Positions 52,436-60,395 of a stretch of 64,000 nt of DNA are shown here, piece by piece. This DNA comes from Sedimenticola_A sp040506895 (GTDB lineage: Bacteria; Pseudomonadota; Gammaproteobacteria; Chromatiales; Chromatiaceae). Within the stretch, counting starts at the first letter, position 1. Each line of letters starts with the position of its first letter. The DNA is taken from NCBI GenBank assembly GCA_040506895.1, contig JBEVVY010000001.1, positions 1,116,001-1,180,000 of the forward strand, in the 5' to 3' direction. The translations under genes and the position numbers were made by a program. The notes under the pieces were generated by a model. It saw only the letters and a list, made by a program, of their open reading frames with translations. It had not been told where the DNA came from and searched no databases.

Positions 52436-53371
52436 TCACAGGTGTATGCCGGAATCCTGCCGGATACTTTTCGGGATCTTCCAGTACCCTTTTCTATCAC
52501 GGCATACCATGCCGGCTCCATTTCTGGCTTGACCCTTCAGAGTGATGTTGAGACGGTAATTACGGCAGTATTTTCCATCGGCAGACTTCACGGTTCTCAC
52601 GGGGGTAATCGAGACGAGCGTATCGCTCTCCTTGTCGTACCAGTTCAGCTTCTCCCCCGAAGGGTATCTCTCCATGGCCCGGCGCAAATGATTCCAGTAG
52701 TTGCGTTTCCACTTTTTATCCATGCCATTGACGTAGGGTTGATAGGCTGTGAGCTCGAGATAAGCGATCCGCCTGCCCGGGTAGTCGTCCCAACGGCTGA
52801 TGAACTGCTCGATCTCCGGGGCATAGTGCCAGATCCGCCGCTGGGAGAGGTTGCCCTTTAAACTGTAGCGTTCACACACGATGCGGTAGGTGTCGAATGT
52901 ACCGGCATAGACTGACATCCTCTCCGTGTCGTCCACCTCGCAGCGCCATTGGCGGTCATACATACGCCGGGAGCCGTTCTCCTTGTTCAGGTAACTCATC
53001 CACACAGAGAAGCTTGCACTGTTACCCGCCTGCAGGGGCCAAAGGATATCCTTCTCGATATCCATCAGGTGTACACCCTTGCGGGTACGGTTATCCCATG
53101 CGATATCGGGTATAAGGAAATTACTCGAACGGGTATAGCTGCGCTGGCCGGTACGCTTCCACTGCACCTTGTCGTCGCTGAAACCGACCACCCACTCCCT
53201 CCTACCGTTGGAGAAGTACAGTTTGTCGCCCACGGCGACCCGGGGCAGTTGAGCCTCCGGCAGACCCGCAAGGGGCTCTCCACTGGGCGGCAGGAATCCA
53301 CCCCTGGAGGCGCATCCTGTCAGCACCAGCAGCAGAACCGCCGGGAGTATCCCTCTCCCCAACTTACTCAT
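52436..53371 (-). CDS. Lipoprotein of unknown function, co-transcribed with ECF sigma/anti-sigma pair
   Basis: A 311-residue protein with a lipoprotein signal: MSKLGRGILPAVLLLVLTGC, with Cys20 as the lipidation site and Ala-Ser after it (outer-membrane sorting likely). The central part is rich in aromatic and basic residues and not recognised. The C-terminal 65 residues (SITPVRTVKSADGKYCRNYRL ... GMVCRDRKGYWKIP) resemble the C-terminus of the anti-sigma factor upstream and the RT0821/Lpp0805 surface-antigen domain. It starts 36 bp after the anti-sigma stop, so it is probably the third gene of the operon. Confidence 0.8.
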   Translation of the reverse strand: MSKLGRGILPAVLLLVLTGCASRGGFLPPSGEPLAGLPEAQLPRVAVGDKLYFSNGRREWVVGFSDDKVQWKRTGQRSYTRSSNFLIPDIAWDNRTRKGVHLMDIEKDILWPLQAGNSASFSVWMSYLNKENGSRRMYDRQWRCEVDDTERMSVYAGTFDTYRIVCERYSLKGNLSQRRIWHYAPEIEQFISRWDDYPGRRIAYLELTAYQPYVNGMDKKWKRNYWNHLRRAMERYPSGEKLNWYDKESDTLVSITPVRTVKSADGKYCRNYRLNITLKGQARNGAGMVCRDRKGYWKIPKSIRQDSGIHL

Positions 53372-53407
53372 CCAGACCTATCTCCGCATGCAACCTTTCA
53401 AGCCCCG

Positions 53408-54088
53408 TTAAAAATAGCTTCGCTCACCTTTGGGATACAGCGCCTCAAGCTGCCACTGCTCTTTCCCTGAACGACAGGATATACCGCGCCGCTCCTCCTG
53501 GATACCGTCCACCAGGCGGATTTCACGAAACTCCCTGCAGTAGCGGTTATCCTTGGTACGCATCGTACGGATGGGTGTTATCCGGGTACTGTAACTGCTC
53601 TCCGGGTCTCCCCAGACCACGGCCTCGCCACTCGGTGTGTTCTCCAGCACCCGGTTCCATGCCACCTGCATATTCTGAAGAGAGCTGTTTCGCTCCAGGT
53701 TAATGGCCAGCTGTTGCCTCTCCATGCTCGCCTCACCGGTCAGGAAACCGGCACCGAAGCCGATCGCCATGATGACCAGCCCAGCGGCGAGTGCAAGAAA
53801 ACCCTGCATCCATCCTCCGCTGCGATGTACCGGAACATTCCCGGCCGGCTCCCTGCCTGTACCGGAGAGAATATCCGCAAGCCCGGGACTGAGCGGCCTC
53901 TCCATTGCCGATGAAAAAGCACCCTGCAACAGGCCATCCAGGCGGCGCCGGTTCTGTACATAGACCTTCAGTCCTTCATCCTCTTCCATCGCCAGCTCCA
54001 GTTGGCGACGGGTTTCATCATCGAGCCGACCATCCAGGTAGGCGTTTACCGTCAACTCATCCCATGTTTCTAATCTCTTGTCAGCCAT
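53408..54088 (-). CDS. Membrane anti-sigma factor with periplasmic surface-antigen-like domain
   Basis: A 226-residue protein: an N-terminal cytoplasmic region (about 1-90) with DELTVNAYLDGRLDDETRRQLEL, typical of anti-sigma domains; one membrane helix at about 94-117; and a periplasmic C-terminal domain (about 155-226) with ITPIRTMRTKDNRYCREFREI and GISCRSGKEQWQLEAL. The two Cys could form a disulfide or sense redox state. It overlaps the sigma gene by 8 bp, so synthesis is coupled. Role as anti-sigma is inferred from topology and position; no zinc-binding HxxxCxxC motif is present. Confidence 0.85.
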   Translation of the reverse strand: MADKRLETWDELTVNAYLDGRLDDETRRQLELAMEEDEGLKVYVQNRRRLDGLLQGAFSSAMERPLSPGLADILSGTGREPAGNVPVHRSGGWMQGFLALAAGLVIMAIGFGAGFLTGEASMERQQLAINLERNSSLQNMQVAWNRVLENTPSGEAVVWGDPESSYSTRITPIRTMRTKDNRYCREFREIRLVDGIQEERRGISCRSGKEQWQLEALYPKGERSYF

Positions 54089-54611
54089 CGATGATTACCT
54101 CCCGTGATGCCGACCTGCCACCCCTTGTTGCCAGAATATCGAGCATCTGGGTACGGGCACGGGCAAGCCGGCTGGTCACTGTGCCAATTGGCAGATCCAG
54201 GATTTCCGCCGCCTCCTTGTAGGAGAAGCCTTCAACGGAAATAAGCAACAGCGGTACCCTCTGCTCCTCCTTGAGACAACTGATCGCCTTTTCCACCTCG
54301 CCGAGGGTAACGAGATTCTCAAAAGCCTGCTCACCATCGACAGCACCCGCTGAAGTGTACTGTTCGCTGCTGGCATGACGCTCCACCACTTGCCGGTGCC
54401 GCACCTGGTCCACGTGCAGGTTTCTGATCGCCCGGAACAGCCAACGGTCCAGGTAGTCAGCTCCTGACCACTTGGCCGCATCCCTCAATGCACGCTCACA
54501 CGCCTCCTGCACCAGGTCATCCGCACTGTCAGACGATCCTGTCAGACCGTAGGCGAAACGTCTGAGCCGGGGCAGCAGTTCGGCAATGGTGTTGTGGCAA
54601 TGGCTGTTCAA
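54081..54611 (-). CDS. ECF-type RNA polymerase sigma factor
   Basis: A 176-residue extracytoplasmic-function sigma factor. Region 2 is LPRLRRFAYGLTGSSDSADDLVQEACERAL with LDRWLFRAIRNLHVDQVRHR (about 12-80). Region 4 is CLKEEQRVPLLLISVEGFSYKEAAEILDLPIGTVTSRLARARTQML (about 118-170). The start is a TTG at 54611-54609 preceded by GGAAAGAG. An ECF-like promoter lies 40 bp upstream and is nearly the same as the one driving the divergent acidic-repeat gene, so autoregulation is likely. Confidence 0.93.
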   Translation of the reverse strand: MNSHCHNTIAELLPRLRRFAYGLTGSSDSADDLVQEACERALRDAAKWSGADYLDRWLFRAIRNLHVDQVRHRQVVERHASSEQYTSAGAVDGEQAFENLVTLGEVEKAISCLKEEQRVPLLLISVEGFSYKEAAEILDLPIGTVTSRLARARTQMLDILATRGGRSASREVIIDG

Positions 54612-54650
54612 TCGACTCTTTCCGGAAAAGAACGTTATTACTCAATATAA

Positions 54651-54679
54651 TTAAACGTATGAGACACAGGATTTCTTCC
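54651..54679 (-). promoter_or_regulatory. ECF-type promoter of the sigma operon
   Basis: On the minus strand GGAAGAA (54679-54673), 15 bp, CGTTTAA (54657-54651). Both boxes and the spacing match the promoter at 54789-54817. A short palindrome, CACAGG (54665-54670) facing CCTGTG (54679-54684), overlaps it and may be a regulator site. Confidence 0.75.
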
Positions 54680-54788
54680 CTGTGAAATAAAATCACCTAC
54701 CGGGGATACCCTGGCAGCAGCTGGAATAAGCTTCCTGCACATCAGCTTGCATACTGCCGGTGCCGCACTAACAAAAAAATCACTTTAT

Positions 54789-54817
54789 GGAATAATATTG
54801 GCCTCTCAGCCGTTTAA
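54789..54817 (+). promoter_or_regulatory. ECF-type promoter of the acidic-repeat gene
   Basis: GGAATAA (54789-54795), 15 bp, CGTTTAA (54811-54817), 47 bp before the ATG. It shares 6 of 7 bases in the -35 and 7 of 7 in the -10 with the divergent sigma promoter, plus TCTCA at the same place in the spacer. Confidence 0.78.
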
Positions 54818-54863
54818 CCAGTAGAACCGACTGAAATCACATGCTGTTTGGGGAGTTCATCAC

Positions 54864-55475
54864 ATGGGCACCAGCTGTAACGACAATACCGGACCCTATG
54901 AGCAGGACCTTGATACAGGGCCGGCCTGGAGTGCCCGAATCCTCGGCCTGGCCACCGCTCTGGTTTTGGTAGTGAGTCTCCTTGCACCCATCCAGGTGGA
55001 CTGGGAAAACATGGCTATCATCGTGAAATCTGCCTACGCCAGTGACAGCGAAAGCAGTGAAGACAGTGAAAGCAGTGAAGATAGCGAGGACAGTGAAGAC
55101 GGCGAGGACGGAGAAGACGGCGAGGACGGAGAAGACGGAGAAGACGGAGAAGACGGAGAGGACGGAGAAGACGGAGAAGACGGAGAAGACGGAGAGGACG
55201 GAGAAGACGGAGAGGACGGAGAAGACGGCGAAGACGGCGAAGACAGCGAGGACGGCGAGGACAGCGAGGACAGCGAGGACGGCGAAGACGGCGAAGACCA
55301 CGAAGATGGCAAGGACGACGAAGATGGCAAGGACGACGACGCCAATGATGACAGGGACGATGACCAGGACAGCAGCGGTTCCGACGACTCCGGATCAGAG
55401 ACCGACCTGGAAGGCATGACCACCCTCTCCCAAGACGAGGAGGCCGAACTTCTCGGCTCCTGGGGCGACAAGTAG
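54864..55475 (+). CDS. Membrane-anchored or secreted acidic Gly-Glu-Asp repeat protein
   Basis: A 203-residue protein with no recognised family. The N-terminus has a hydrophobic helix (ILGLATALVLVVSLLA, about 26-41), followed by SAYAS near residue 59, a possible signal-peptidase site. Residues 60-170 are almost only Asp, Glu, Ser and Gly: SED units first, then an unbroken run of roughly 16 GED tripeptides encoded by 9-bp DNA repeats, then mixed SED, HED, GKDD units. The C-terminus (SETDLEGMTTLSQDEEAELLGSW) is less repetitive. GGGGAG at 54850-54855 is a good ribosome-binding site. It has its own ECF-type promoter and terminator. A Ca2+-binding or surface polyanion role is plausible but unproven. 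Confidence 0.8.
   Translation: MGTSCNDNTGPYEQDLDTGPAWSARILGLATALVLVVSLLAPIQVDWENMAIIVKSAYASDSESSEDSESSEDSEDSEDGEDGEDGEDGEDGEDGEDGEDGEDGEDGEDGEDGEDGEDGEDGEDGEDSEDGEDSEDSEDGEDGEDHEDGKDDEDGKDDDANDDRDDDQDSSGSDDSGSETDLEGMTTLSQDEEAELLGSWGDK
55090..55320 (+). repeat. Tandem 9-bp repeat array encoding GED/SED tripeptides
   Basis: The DNA alternates GACGGAGAA, GACGGAGAG and GACGGCGAG units in phase with the codons. The near-identical units suggest expansion by slippage or unequal recombination, so copy number probably varies between strains. Confidence 0.85.
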
Positions 55476-55498
55476 CTCTCCCCCTCTGAGAATGACTG

Positions 55499-55534
55499 AA
55501 AAGGCGATGGATTTGAATCCATCGCCTTTTCTTT
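55499..55534 (+). terminator. Intrinsic terminator after the acidic-repeat gene
   Basis: AAAAGGCGATGGATT (55499-55513) and AATCCATCGCCTTTT (55516-55530) form a 15-bp perfect stem with a 2-nt turn. CTTTT follows. It can act in both directions and would also end transcription of the convergent MFS gene. Confidence 0.9.
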
Positions 55535-55552
55535 TGGTGCCCTGAAAAATAT

Positions 55553-56701
55553 CTAGTTCAGCTCATTCACCACCCAGCGCCAGGCGATCAGCAGTGCCAG
55601 CATGGAGACGCCGGCGGCTATCCCGTAGGTGACCGCCGGTCCCATGCCGGACCAGAGATAACCGCTGTAGAGACTGCCAAGGGCACCGCCAAAGCCAAAA
55701 CTGAGGCTGCTGTAGAGTGCCTGCCCCCTGCCCTGGTGCTTGCCGGTAAAATAGTGATGCACCAGGTGTATGGCAGCGGCATGGAAGGTACCGAAGGTGG
55801 CTGCATGCAGGGTCTGGGCAAAGAGCAGGATAGCCAGGCTCTCCGGGAAATTGCCTATCAGCAGCCAGCGCAGGGCCGCCAGAAAGAGGCTCGCCATCAG
55901 CACCAGCCTGGCACCGAAGCGCAACAACAGCCTGTGCATGAACAGGAACACGATCACTTCGGCAATCACGCCCAGTGCCCAGAGCTGTCCGATCAGGGTC
56001 TTGGAATAACCCACCTCTTCCATGTAGATGGAGTAGAAGGCGTAGTAGGCACCGTGTCCCGCCTGCAGCAGAAAACAGACCACGAAGAAAGCAATGACGG
56101 GTGGCTTTTTCAGCACCGCCAGGATCGGTGGCTGTTCTTCCAGGTGAGGTGTGGGGTCCGGGTCGCGAATCAACAGGCTTGAGAGCCAGATCGACAGGTA
56201 GATAGCGAAAAGGACCGGAAGAATGATCACCGGCCCTTCCAGATCCACCGCCATGCCGAGGAAGATAACCGCCACGATGAAGCCGATGGAGCCCCACACC
56301 CGGATACGCGCGTAGAGCGGTGCCTTGTCACCCAGGTAGACCAGTGTCACTGCTTCGAACTGGGGCAATACAGCGTTCCAGAAAAAGCTGAACAGCACCA
56401 TCGCCAGGGCGAGTTGCCAGAAACCGGTTACCCAGAACACGGAGGTGAACACCAGGACGGTCAGGAGCGACCCTGCACGCACGATGGCCATGCGATGGCC
56501 CAGGTGATCGCCCAGCCAGCCCCACACGTAGGGTGCGATGAACTTGGTCGCCATGGGGATGGCCATTAGTTCACCGATTTCGACCGCGCTGAAACCGAGC
56601 CCCTTGAGATAGAGACTCCAGTAGGGAACCAGCGCACCCAGCGCTGCGAAGTAGGTGAGATAGAATCCCGATAACCGCCAGTAAGGCATAGCTGCCGTCA
56701 A
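55553..56701 (-). CDS. MFS transporter, HcaT/LacY-like
   Basis: A 382-residue inner-membrane protein with about 12 hydrophobic segments. The N-terminus PYWRLSGFYLTYFAALGALVPYWSLYLKGLGFSAVEIGEL and the loop WGWLGDHLGHRMAIVRAG match the MFS_1-like group with 3-phenylpropionate transporter HcaT. The substrate cannot be told from sequence. It lies downstream of aroC on the same strand with a 46-bp gap. Confidence 0.88.
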   Translation of the reverse strand: MTAAMPYWRLSGFYLTYFAALGALVPYWSLYLKGLGFSAVEIGELMAIPMATKFIAPYVWGWLGDHLGHRMAIVRAGSLLTVLVFTSVFWVTGFWQLALAMVLFSFFWNAVLPQFEAVTLVYLGDKAPLYARIRVWGSIGFIVAVIFLGMAVDLEGPVIILPVLFAIYLSIWLSSLLIRDPDPTPHLEEQPPILAVLKKPPVIAFFVVCFLLQAGHGAYYAFYSIYMEEVGYSKTLIGQLWALGVIAEVIVFLFMHRLLLRFGARLVLMASLFLAALRWLLIGNFPESLAILLFAQTLHAATFGTFHAAAIHLVHHYFTGKHQGRGQALYSSLSFGFGGALGSLYSGYLWSGMGPAVTYGIAAGVSMLALLIAWRWVVNELN

Positions 56702-56747
56702 ACCCGTCCCTGTCCGGCAATCAACAGCACGGACTTACTACCTGAAA

Positions 56748-57848
56748 TCAATCCGCTGATCCCGGAATGACGGGGGTATCGCTCTGCACATCCATGTTCT
56801 GGGCACGGTGACGCAACATGTGATCCATCAGCACCATGGCCAGCATCGCCTCGGCGATGGGTGTGGCACGGATACCCACGCAGGGGTCGTGCCGGCCCTC
56901 GGTCACAACCTCCACCGGTTCACCCTGGATATTGACGCTGCGACCGGGAATTCGCATGCTCGAGGTGGGCTTGAATGCGATGCTTACCAGTACATCCTGG
57001 CCACTTGAGATGCCACCCAGAATACCGCCCGCCTGGTTGCCGAGAAATCCCTCGGGGGTCATCTCGTCACGATGCTCGGTACCCTTCTGAGCCACGCAGT
57101 CGAAACCCGCACCGATCTCGACACCCTTGGCGGCGTTGATGCTCATCATGGCATGGGCGATGTCGGCATCGAGACGATCGAAGATCGGCTCACCCCATCC
57201 GGCAGGCACCCCGCTCGCCACCACGTTGATGCGAGCACCGACAGAGTTACCCTCCTTGCGCAGGGCATCCATGTAGGCCTCCATCTCCGGCACCTTATCG
57301 GCATCAGGACAGAAAAAGGGATTGCTCTCCACATGGTCCCAATCGAGTCTCTCGACCTTTATCGGACCGAGCTGGGACAGGTAACCGCGGATCTCGATTC
57401 CGTATCGCTCCTGCAGGTACTTCTTGGCGATGGCACCCGCAGCCACCCGCATGGCGGTTTCACGGGCAGAGGAGCGGCCGCCTCCGCGATAATCGCGCAG
57501 GCCATATTTCTGGATATAGGTGTAGTCGGCATGCCCCGGACGGAAGCGATCCATGATCTTGGAATAGTCCTTGGAGCGCTGGTCCGTGTTATGGATGATC
57601 AGGCCGATGGGGGTACCCGTGGTCCTGCCCTCGAACACGCCGGAGAGAATCTCCACCTGGTCCGCCTCCCGGCGCTGGGTGGTGTGGCGTGATGTGCCGG
57701 GCTTACGCCGGTCGAGATCCCGCTGCAGATCCTCGGCGTCAAGTGCCATACCGGGAGGGCAACCGTCGACAATGCAACCGATGGCGGGACCGTGACTCTC
57801 GCCAAATGAGGTTACGGTGAAGAGTTTTCCAAAGCTATTTCCAGACAT
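56748..57848 (-). CDS. aroC: Chorismate synthase
   Basis: Final step of the shikimate pathway; needs reduced FMN. From ATG 57848-57846 the protein has 366 residues: MSGNSFGKLFTVTSFGESHGPAIGCIVDGCPPGM, then RPGHADYTYIQKYGLRDYRGGGRSSARETAMRVAAGA and FKPTSSMRIPGRSV. The open frame to 57902 adds residues not seen in the family. Confidence 0.97.
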   Translation of the reverse strand: MSGNSFGKLFTVTSFGESHGPAIGCIVDGCPPGMALDAEDLQRDLDRRKPGTSRHTTQRREADQVEILSGVFEGRTTGTPIGLIIHNTDQRSKDYSKIMDRFRPGHADYTYIQKYGLRDYRGGGRSSARETAMRVAAGAIAKKYLQERYGIEIRGYLSQLGPIKVERLDWDHVESNPFFCPDADKVPEMEAYMDALRKEGNSVGARINVVASGVPAGWGEPIFDRLDADIAHAMMSINAAKGVEIGAGFDCVAQKGTEHRDEMTPEGFLGNQAGGILGGISSGQDVLVSIAFKPTSSMRIPGRSVNIQGEPVEVVTEGRHDPCVGIRATPIAEAMLAMVLMDHMLRHRAQNMDVQSDTPVIPGSAD

Positions 57849-57904
57849 GGGCCTATTGTAGCGAGTTACCTGCCCTCGCGCAGTCGTGTTTATCGGGTGC
57901 AACC

Positions 57905-57926
57905 AAAACGGGGCCCAAAGGCCCCG
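57905..57926 (-). terminator. Terminator-like hairpin after tolC
   Basis: On the minus strand CGGGGCC and GGCCCCG pair around a 4-nt loop and are followed by TTTT. The T-run is short, so termination may be partial. It sits 25 bp after the tolC stop. Confidence 0.7.
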
Positions 57927-57950
57927 CCCGGTTGATATAAATACAGCGGG

Positions 57951-59264
57951 TTACTTGAGCCAGCTGTTCACATCCGCCAGGTCCTGTTCAGCCAGGGTAC
58001 CGGCTGCCTGCTTCAGCTGCAGCCCATTGAGGATGTAGTTGTATCGTACCGCGGCGTAGTTACTGCGGGCACGGAACAGGTCGCGCTGGGCATTCAGCAC
58101 ATCCACCATGGTCCGGGTACCCACCTCGAAGCCCGCCTCGGTGGCCTCCAGGGCGCTCTGGGCCGATACCGTGCTTGCCTTGAGTGCCTCGACGGTACTG
58201 ATGCCTGCGAGAACACCCCGGTAGGCGTCGCGTACCTGCCGGTTTACCGAGCGTCGCTGCTTGTCGAGGTTCTCCTGGGCGGCTTCAAGGTCATAAGTGG
58301 CCTGGCGCGTCTTGGAGGTGACACTGCCACCGGAATAGAGTGGCACGGTGAGCTGAACGCCGAGGCTGGTGGTATCTGCGTCCGTTCCCGCACTGCTGCT
58401 GCTCCTGTCCAGGCTGTGGGAGCCTACCAGGTCCAGGCTTGGATAGTGGCCGGAGTTCTGTACCTGGATATTCTGCCGGGCGATCTCGGTACTGTAGCGG
58501 GCAGACTGGATACCCAGGTTCTGCTGCTGGGCAGTCTCCCCCCACTGGTCTATGTTCTGGGGTTGCGGGGGGTTCAGGGGAAGCTCTTCGATCACCGGGG
58601 TCAGCTCGCTCATCGGTGTGCCGGTGATTTCCCGTAGCGCTTCCCAGGCGTTATCGAGGGTATTCTCCGCATTGATCAGGTCCGCACGGGACTGGTCGAA
58701 TGCGGCCTGGGCCTCGTGTACCGCGGTGATGGCGATCAGGCCAACCTCGAAACGCTGCTTGGCCTGGTCGAGCTGACGGGCGATTGCGGCATTTTCGGAC
58801 TGGGCGAACTCCAGGCTCTCCTGGGCGGAGAGCACACCGAAGTAGGCCTCGGCGACGCGCACGATCAGCCCCTGCTCTTCAACCGCGTAGCTGGCCTCGG
58901 CCTGGGCGACCTGGATATCGGCCTGCTCCAGCTGGATCCAGTAGTCCCGGTGATAGATGGGCTGGGACAGGTTGAGCTTGAGCTGGGATGTACTGTAGGT
59001 ACTGGTGCTTGCCCCGGAGGGCGAGCTCTGCACATCACGATGCACGCGGCTGGCATTACCCGTGAGCGAGACGGTGGGCAGCAGAAGCGCCTTTGCCTGG
59101 GGCTTTGCCTCCAGTGCAGAATCCCTGGTCGCCCGGGCAGCCCTCAGCTGGGCATCGTTCTCCTTGGCCAGTGCGTAGACCTGGGCCAGATCTTCCCCGA
59201 AAGCCGGAGACATCCCCACCAGGGATGCCAGCAGCGGCAGTAGCTTCTTGTTCATCTTTTTCAA
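57951..59264 (-). CDS. tolC: TolC-family outer membrane channel
   Basis: Outer-membrane efflux and type I secretion channel. The 437-residue protein has a signal peptide (cleaved near AFG), two related outer-membrane efflux repeats with long helices, and the typical C-terminal segment RTMVDVLNAQRDLFRARSNYAAVRYNYILNGLQLKQAAGTL. It is a good candidate partner for the ABC exporter at 60396-62222, although no membrane-fusion protein gene is in the window. Confidence 0.93.
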   Translation of the reverse strand: MKKMNKKLLPLLASLVGMSPAFGEDLAQVYALAKENDAQLRAARATRDSALEAKPQAKALLLPTVSLTGNASRVHRDVQSSPSGASTSTYSTSQLKLNLSQPIYHRDYWIQLEQADIQVAQAEASYAVEEQGLIVRVAEAYFGVLSAQESLEFAQSENAAIARQLDQAKQRFEVGLIAITAVHEAQAAFDQSRADLINAENTLDNAWEALREITGTPMSELTPVIEELPLNPPQPQNIDQWGETAQQQNLGIQSARYSTEIARQNIQVQNSGHYPSLDLVGSHSLDRSSSSAGTDADTTSLGVQLTVPLYSGGSVTSKTRQATYDLEAAQENLDKQRRSVNRQVRDAYRGVLAGISTVEALKASTVSAQSALEATEAGFEVGTRTMVDVLNAQRDLFRARSNYAAVRYNYILNGLQLKQAAGTLAEQDLADVNSWLK

Positions 59265-59329
59265 GTATCCGTGGATGTCTGTATCAACGATTCGCTCAAG
59301 TATATCCGCCTTGGCCCGTTACCGATAGC

Positions 59330-60217
59330 TCAGCCGCCCTTTTTCGGGCCGTTCCTGGAACCTGCTTTCTGCGCAGGCATCGGTGGCACCAGCAGCTGCG
59401 GATCGATACGGTGGGCATGGTAGTTCATGCGCCAGTCGAGATGTGCACCCGTAACCCGCCCGGTCTTGCCGACCTCGGCAATGATGTCGCCCTGTTTCAC
59501 ATGCTGCCCCTGCTTCACCAGGATCTTGTTCAGATGCAGAAACGACGAGGAGAGCCTGTGGCCGTGATCGACGATCATGGTGCCACCGGAGAAAAACATA
59601 TCGTCGTGAGTGAAGGTGACGATGCCGTCTGCCGGCGACCTGACCAGTGTCCCGACCGGTACCGCGATATCCACCCCGAAGTGCGGACGTCGTGGTTTGC
59701 CGTTGAGAATTCTCTGGCTGCCATAGACACCGGAGATGGGACCCTCCACCGGCCAGATCCAGCCACTAAGAAAACCGGTTCTGGCATCGTCCCGGCGCCG
59801 CGCCTTGCCGATCATGGCCGACTCCCTGCGTATGCGCTCCAGGTCCTCCTTCTTGGGGACCACCTTGCGCTTGGGCAGGCCATCGATGCGCTGGATACGG
59901 TACTCCCGTTTGGCCACTTTCACCGTCTGTCGCGCCTCGCTACCATCGGGATAGGTGATCCTGATGACGCTGCTGTCGCCATGGTCCCTGCCGAATGCGA
60001 CCAGGAAAACCCCCTCCCGGGAGACCCTGACCCTGGTCTTGTCCACCATCACCTTGCTGCCGGGTTCCACCCGGCCCTGCATCAGGCCACCCTGCACGGC
60101 ATCCCCTTCGAGCTCGATCCCGGCCCAGGCCGGCATGGAGAACCCAATGATGAGCAGCAGGCTGCCAGCAAAGCGTGAAAGGTGTCCGGCCATTCCTCTA
60201 TATTTCATAATATTCAA
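59330..60217 (-). CDS. M23-family peptidoglycan endopeptidase
   Basis: A 295-residue exported protein: hydrophobic signal (SLLLIIGFSMPAWA), an N-terminal beta-rich region, a basic linker, and a C-terminal LytM/M23 domain. The domain has the zinc ligands in HFGVDIAVPVGTLV, the central VDHGHRLSSSFLHLNKI and a final AHLDWRMNYHAHRIDP. All catalytic residues appear present, so it should be an active endopeptidase or a LytM activator of amidases. It lies next to tolC on the same strand. Confidence 0.9.
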   Translation of the reverse strand: MNIMKYRGMAGHLSRFAGSLLLIIGFSMPAWAGIELEGDAVQGGLMQGRVEPGSKVMVDKTRVRVSREGVFLVAFGRDHGDSSVIRITYPDGSEARQTVKVAKREYRIQRIDGLPKRKVVPKKEDLERIRRESAMIGKARRRDDARTGFLSGWIWPVEGPISGVYGSQRILNGKPRRPHFGVDIAVPVGTLVRSPADGIVTFTHDDMFFSGGTMIVDHGHRLSSSFLHLNKILVKQGQHVKQGDIIAEVGKTGRVTGAHLDWRMNYHAHRIDPQLLVPPMPAQKAGSRNGPKKGG

Positions 60218-60395
60218 TAGGTTACTTGATTTACTTAAAGTACTTTAATCTTATTTGGCAGCCGATATATCCCTTTATTCGCGATACTCAACCGGCCATT
60301 AACATGGAATAATGACCTGCCGCCGGGACCAGCGTCAATCGGCATAAAGTAGTGACCATAACGAGGCCGGATGATTCCCGGAACTGCAGGAAAAA

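Noticed and set aside
55090..55320. CRISPR-like array
   Set aside because: The repeats are 9-bp contiguous codon repeats without spacers, inside a reading frame.
54837..55522. Minus-strand open frames opposite the GED repeats (Val/Phe-rich and Ser/Pro-rich)
   Set aside because: A 9-bp repeat keeps every frame open. The plus frame alone has a ribosome-binding site, promoter, membrane helix and terminator.
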